Source of the DNA: Ignavibacteria bacterium CG1_02_37_35
GTDB taxonomy: Bacteria; Bacteroidota; Ignavibacteria; Ignavibacteriales; Ignavibacteriaceae
Length of the DNA stretch: 41,741 bases
NCBI GenBank assembly: GCA_001871325.1
Contig: MNVA01000050.1
Location: 1-41,741 of the forward strand
Direction of reading: 5' to 3'
Below the pieces are notes generated by a model that searched no databases, was not told where the DNA came from, and saw nothing but the letters and a program-made list of their open reading frames with translations. A program made the translations under genes and the position numbers. Of the stretch, positions 41,489 through 41,741 are shown one piece after another (the stretch's first letter is position 1; the number at the start of each line of letters is the position of its first letter).

Positions 41489-41741
41489 CTACTTTTGATT
41501 AAATAATTTTGAGAATAAAACTTTCCCTTTTTCTGTTAGCACGCCGCCAAGAATTATTTTAAACGTTATTTGCGCTGCCGTAACGATTGAGAAATTGTTA
41601 TTTATGATGAACTCCGGATTAACCGTTGATCTGACCGCATTAACAAAAACATTCATTACGATCGGAGTGGGGAAGTCGAGAAATAAGCCTTCACGTTTCC
41701 CTTGCTCGTAAACCTTGGTTATGTTTCCGTACATCATTTCA
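41489..41741 (-). CDS. TetR-family regulator, C-terminal part only
   Basis: About 83 residues of a protein whose N-terminus, including the DNA-binding domain, is beyond the window edge. The visible part (MMYGNITKVYEQGKREGLFL and then PTPIVMNVFVNAVRSTVNPEF) is the end of a TetR/AcrR ligand-binding domain, ending LFNQK. It is directly upstream of the HlyD-type gene on the same strand. The layout TetR - HlyD - ATPase - permeases matches the E. coli cecR-ybhGFSR locus, so it is likely the local repressor. The family call rests on the C-terminal sequence and the context. Confidence 0.7.
   Translation of the reverse strand, partial: EMMYGNITKVYEQGKREGLFLDFPTPIVMNVFVNAVRSTVNPEFIINNNFSIVTAAQITFKIILGGVLTEKGKVLFSKLFNQK

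Noticed and set aside
1-41741. CRISPR array, integrase, transposase or rRNA
   Set aside because: No spaced direct repeats of CRISPR form, no recombinase motifs and no rRNA-like sequence were seen on either strand.

Overview
The window looks like a chromosomal segment of a member of the Bacteroidota/Ignavibacteriota assemblage, most likely an Ignavibacteria-type organism. Two secreted proteins end in a type IX secretion (T9SS) type A sorting domain with the QNFPNPFNP signature common in that group. Several genes are preceded by the Bacteroidetes-type promoter element TAnnTTTG, twice with a TTG box at the proper distance. The DNA is AT-rich and gene-dense. I see no phage, transposase, CRISPR array or rRNA. 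This placement is an inference from motifs, not a phylogeny.

Left end (1-4571, minus strand): a threonine operon, thrA (fused aspartokinase/homoserine dehydrogenase) - asd - thrB (cut by the window edge). Upstream of thrA lies an unlabelled attenuator: a promoter, a 25-codon Thr-rich leader peptide ending in Trp-stop, an antiterminator segment and an intrinsic terminator with a U9 tract.

4600-18800: mixed small units. These are a TetR regulator coupled to a degenerate GIY-YIG protein; a secreted alpha/beta hydrolase; a T9SS cargo protein; two ABC-F proteins (Uup type, and a YbiT/YkpA-like one with a degenerate second Walker A); a DUF4920 protein and a PepSY-type membrane protein separated by a structured intercistronic segment; a lipocalin broken by a one-base deletion; a lipoprotein PrxQ/Bcp peroxiredoxin; an M24 peptidase; an unrecognised 321-aa protein; and a family-4 glycosyltransferase.

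18800-30134: core functions. On the minus strand are a serine hydrolase with a C-terminal TPR-like tail and a tRNA-Leu(UAG) - tig - clpP unit behind one good promoter. On the plus strand is a tight five-gene run: PP2C phosphatase, PknB-type kinase with YCF48-like repeats, murA, a membrane-anchored HExxH peptidase and a CCA-adding enzyme. Spacings of 6-15 nt suggest one operon linking Ser/Thr phosphorylation to peptidoglycan synthesis.

30197-33717: a SWIM/SNF2 helicase gene followed by a decayed copy of the 3' end of the CCA-adding enzyme gene, so the helicase gene is bracketed by a diverged direct repeat. After it come a palindromic repeat, an uncharacterised acidic protein, a CoA-binding protein and a second T9SS cargo protein.

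Right end (36616-41741, minus strand): a complete ABC-2 exporter operon in the order TetR (partial) - lipoprotein HlyD-type adaptor - ATPase - ATPase - permease - permease. It resembles YbhGFSR with the double ATPase YbhF split into two overlapping genes. The sequence alone does not reveal its substrate.
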